Under the pieces are notes generated by a model. The model searched no databases. It worked only from the letters and a program-made list of their open reading frames with translations, and was not told where the DNA came from. From Pseudomonadota bacterium (GTDB lineage: Bacteria > Pseudomonadota > Alphaproteobacteria > Rickettsiales > SXRF01): 6,299 nt of DNA. Location: NCBI GenBank assembly GCA_028873275.1, contig JAGWLJ010000094.1, positions 1 through 6,299 of the forward strand. The letters run 5' to 3'. Made by a program: the position numbers and the translations under genes. Positions 5,280 through 6,299 of the stretch are shown in pieces. Position 1 is the first letter of the stretch. Each line of letters begins with the position of its first letter.

Positions 5280-6172
5280 TCGCCGGGGGCTGGCTGCGGG
5301 TTTTTCACGATGGCGCGCTGCAGGGCGTCCAAAGCATTGCGGATGGCCAGCAGCGCTTTTGCCTTATCCATCCAGGGCAGCAGCGCCTGCGCCGATGCGG
5401 GCGACGCCGCTGCCGCCTCTTTCAGGCTGGTTTCAACATCCCCGCGGGCGAGGGCGGTTTCGGCGCGGGCGAGCACGGCCTCGTCATCGTTTCCTGCCGG
5501 CTCGCCGGTCTTGCGAATACGGACCAGCGATTGCAGATTGCGCGCCAGCGTCCCGGACGGCTGCGGCGACAGCGCTTGGGGGATAAGGGCGTCCAGCTGT
5601 TTCTTCAGGCTGTCCAGCGTCGGCGCGCCGGCGGCGGCAAAAGGCTGCAGCGTGGCCAGAAAGGGCTGCAGCGCGGCGTCGGGCGCGGCGATCTGCGAGA
5701 ATTCACTGAGCGGGTCAGTGAAAGGGGCGCCGCTCAGCGCCGCTTCGCGCAGCTGGCCGAAGGCGATCAGCAGCGAGAGGCGATGCGTATCGGCCGACTG
5801 CAGGCCGCCCAGCTGCGCCTTCATGGCCTGCAAGGCTTCCTGCTGCCTGCCGAGAGCTTCCTCTACATGCACCATGCGTTCTTCATTGGCAGCGGGGGTT
5901 TCCGCGGCGGGTTTCGCCTCAAGGATTTTGATCCGGTCTTCCAGCGCGTCGAGACGGTGGCGCAACGCGTCGTCCGGTTCCGATTTCATTATGGCGGCGG
6001 GATGCGCCGGGGCGGGGATTTCCTGCTGGCGCGGCAAGAGGAGGCGCGGCAGCACCTGTGCCACGAACAGCCAGGCGACGGCCAGCACGCCCAGCATGAA
6101 CACGGTCTTGCGCAGGCCGGCAAAGGGGCCCGGCGCGGCAGCGGGATCGGTATGCTCGGTATCGTCAGGCAT
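5276..6172 (-). CDS. mic60: Mic60/mitofilin-like inner-membrane protein between hemD and hemY
   Basis: Probable alphaproteobacterial Mic60 (mitofilin) homologue, a membrane-shaping protein whose mitochondrial counterpart organises crista junctions. The 298-aa product has a short acidic, cytoplasmic N-terminus, one transmembrane helix (about 22-41, TVFMLGVLAVAWLFVAQVL), a Pro/Ala linker, and a predicted coiled coil (about 67-125, DDALRHRLDALEDRIKILEA to EALQAMKAQLGGLQ). The C-terminal part carries the mitofilin-like LLIAFGQLREAALSGAPF (134-151) and a late helical region (ALARGDVETSLKEAA to LLPWMDKAKALLAIRNAL). I chose ATG 6172: the frame stays open to 6238, but 6165-6299 is hemD coding sequence, and ATG 6172 gives a typical 8-nt overlap with hemD. 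A GGAC stretch upstream is a possible SD. The position between hemD and hemY is diagnostic in this class. Confidence 0.8.
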   Translation of the reverse strand: MPDDTEHTDPAAAPGPFAGLRKTVFMLGVLAVAWLFVAQVLPRLLLPRQQEIPAPAHPAAIMKSEPDDALRHRLDALEDRIKILEAKPAAETPAANEERMVHVEEALGRQQEALQAMKAQLGGLQSADTHRLSLLIAFGQLREAALSGAPFTDPLSEFSQIAAPDAALQPFLATLQPFAAAGAPTLDSLKKQLDALIPQALSPQPSGTLARNLQSLVRIRKTGEPAGNDDEAVLARAETALARGDVETSLKEAAAASPASAQALLPWMDKAKALLAIRNALDALQRAIVKNPQPAPGE

Positions 6173-6299
6173 GGCTACGTCCGAAAATATTATCCACGCA
6201 CTCCACCAGAGATGCAAGCGTTGCCTCGCCGGCGGCATGGATGCCTTTCCATGAGGAAAGCGTATCGGCGATGGCCGAGCTCAGGCAGAAGGCATGGAG
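6165..6299 (-). CDS. hemD: Uroporphyrinogen-III synthase, C-terminal fragment
   Basis: Reading the minus strand inward from the window edge gives 44 residues and a TGA (6167-6165), starting LHAFCLSSAIADTLSSWKGI and ending VECVDNIFGRSHA. The CLSxAIA stretch followed by a short helix, an HAAGEAT strand/turn and a final LASLV helix matches the C-terminal end of HemD, where the usual pattern is CLS-x-AVA, then A-x-x-P-x-x-x-x-LL. HemD cyclises hydroxymethylbilane to uroporphyrinogen III in the cytoplasm. Only the tail is visible, because the gene runs off the window. It overlaps the Mic60-like gene by 8 nt (6165-6172). The assignment rests on short similarity plus the hemD-mic60-hemY gene order. 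Confidence 0.75.
   Translation of the reverse strand, partial: LHAFCLSSAIADTLSSWKGIHAAGEATLASLVECVDNIFGRSHA

Noticed and set aside
6173..6238. Upstream in-frame ATG for the Mic60-like gene
   Set aside because: The extra 22 residues are an out-of-frame reading of hemD; ATG 6172 gives a normal 8-nt overlap.
5310..6254. 314-codon plus-strand open frame
   Set aside because: It is antisense to the Mic60-like gene and the hemD tail; its Ser/Ala/Cys/Arg-rich composition is typical of an antisense frame of high-GC coding DNA.

Overview
The window is about 60% GC over most of its length and carries densely packed genes on two facing strands. It looks like an alphaproteobacterial chromosome. The best evidence is the minus-strand order hemD / mitofilin-like membrane protein (Mic60) / hemY, which is characteristic of Alphaproteobacteria, together with a GatCAB amidotransferase locus. 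Genus or family cannot be decided from this stretch.

Plus strand, 1-3533: the 3' part of gatA and a complete gatB encode two subunits of the aspartyl/glutamyl-tRNA amidotransferase, but they are not adjacent. Three genes lie between them: an unrecognised 130-aa protein (824-1216) in clearly lower-GC DNA, a Mug-family DNA glycosylase (1219-1722), and a small single-domain GIY-YIG protein (1753-2106) in still lower-GC DNA.

The most interesting object is 1701-2097. The GIY-YIG gene is bracketed by two copies of one roughly 40-nt palindromic sequence in inverted orientation. Their outer blocks (13 and 16 nt) are identical and their centres differ. The whole unit is directly flanked by the 4-bp repeat TTAT. 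It looks like a small hairpin-bounded GIY-YIG cassette inserted between mug and gatB. The left hairpin supplies the last codons and stop of mug, and the right hairpin supplies the C-terminal tail of the GIY-YIG protein and the Shine-Dalgarno of gatB. One fact complicates a simple insertion: exact excision would fuse mug in frame to gatB.

Plus strand, 3565-4179: a probable lipoprotein with a clear lipobox and a conserved-looking Tyr-Cys-Tyr region. A sigma-54-like -24/-12 sequence lies just upstream. The stop codon interlocks with that of hemY on the other strand.

Minus strand, 6299-4176: the tail of hemD (uroporphyrinogen-III synthase), a Mic60/mitofilin-like protein, and hemY (membrane TPR protein with a C-terminal four-Cys ribbon). 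Successive genes overlap by 8 and 4 nt, so this is a translationally coupled operon linking heme synthesis with an inner-membrane shaping protein. No RNA gene, CRISPR array or classical insertion sequence was seen, and no stretch of 300 bases lacks a gene.
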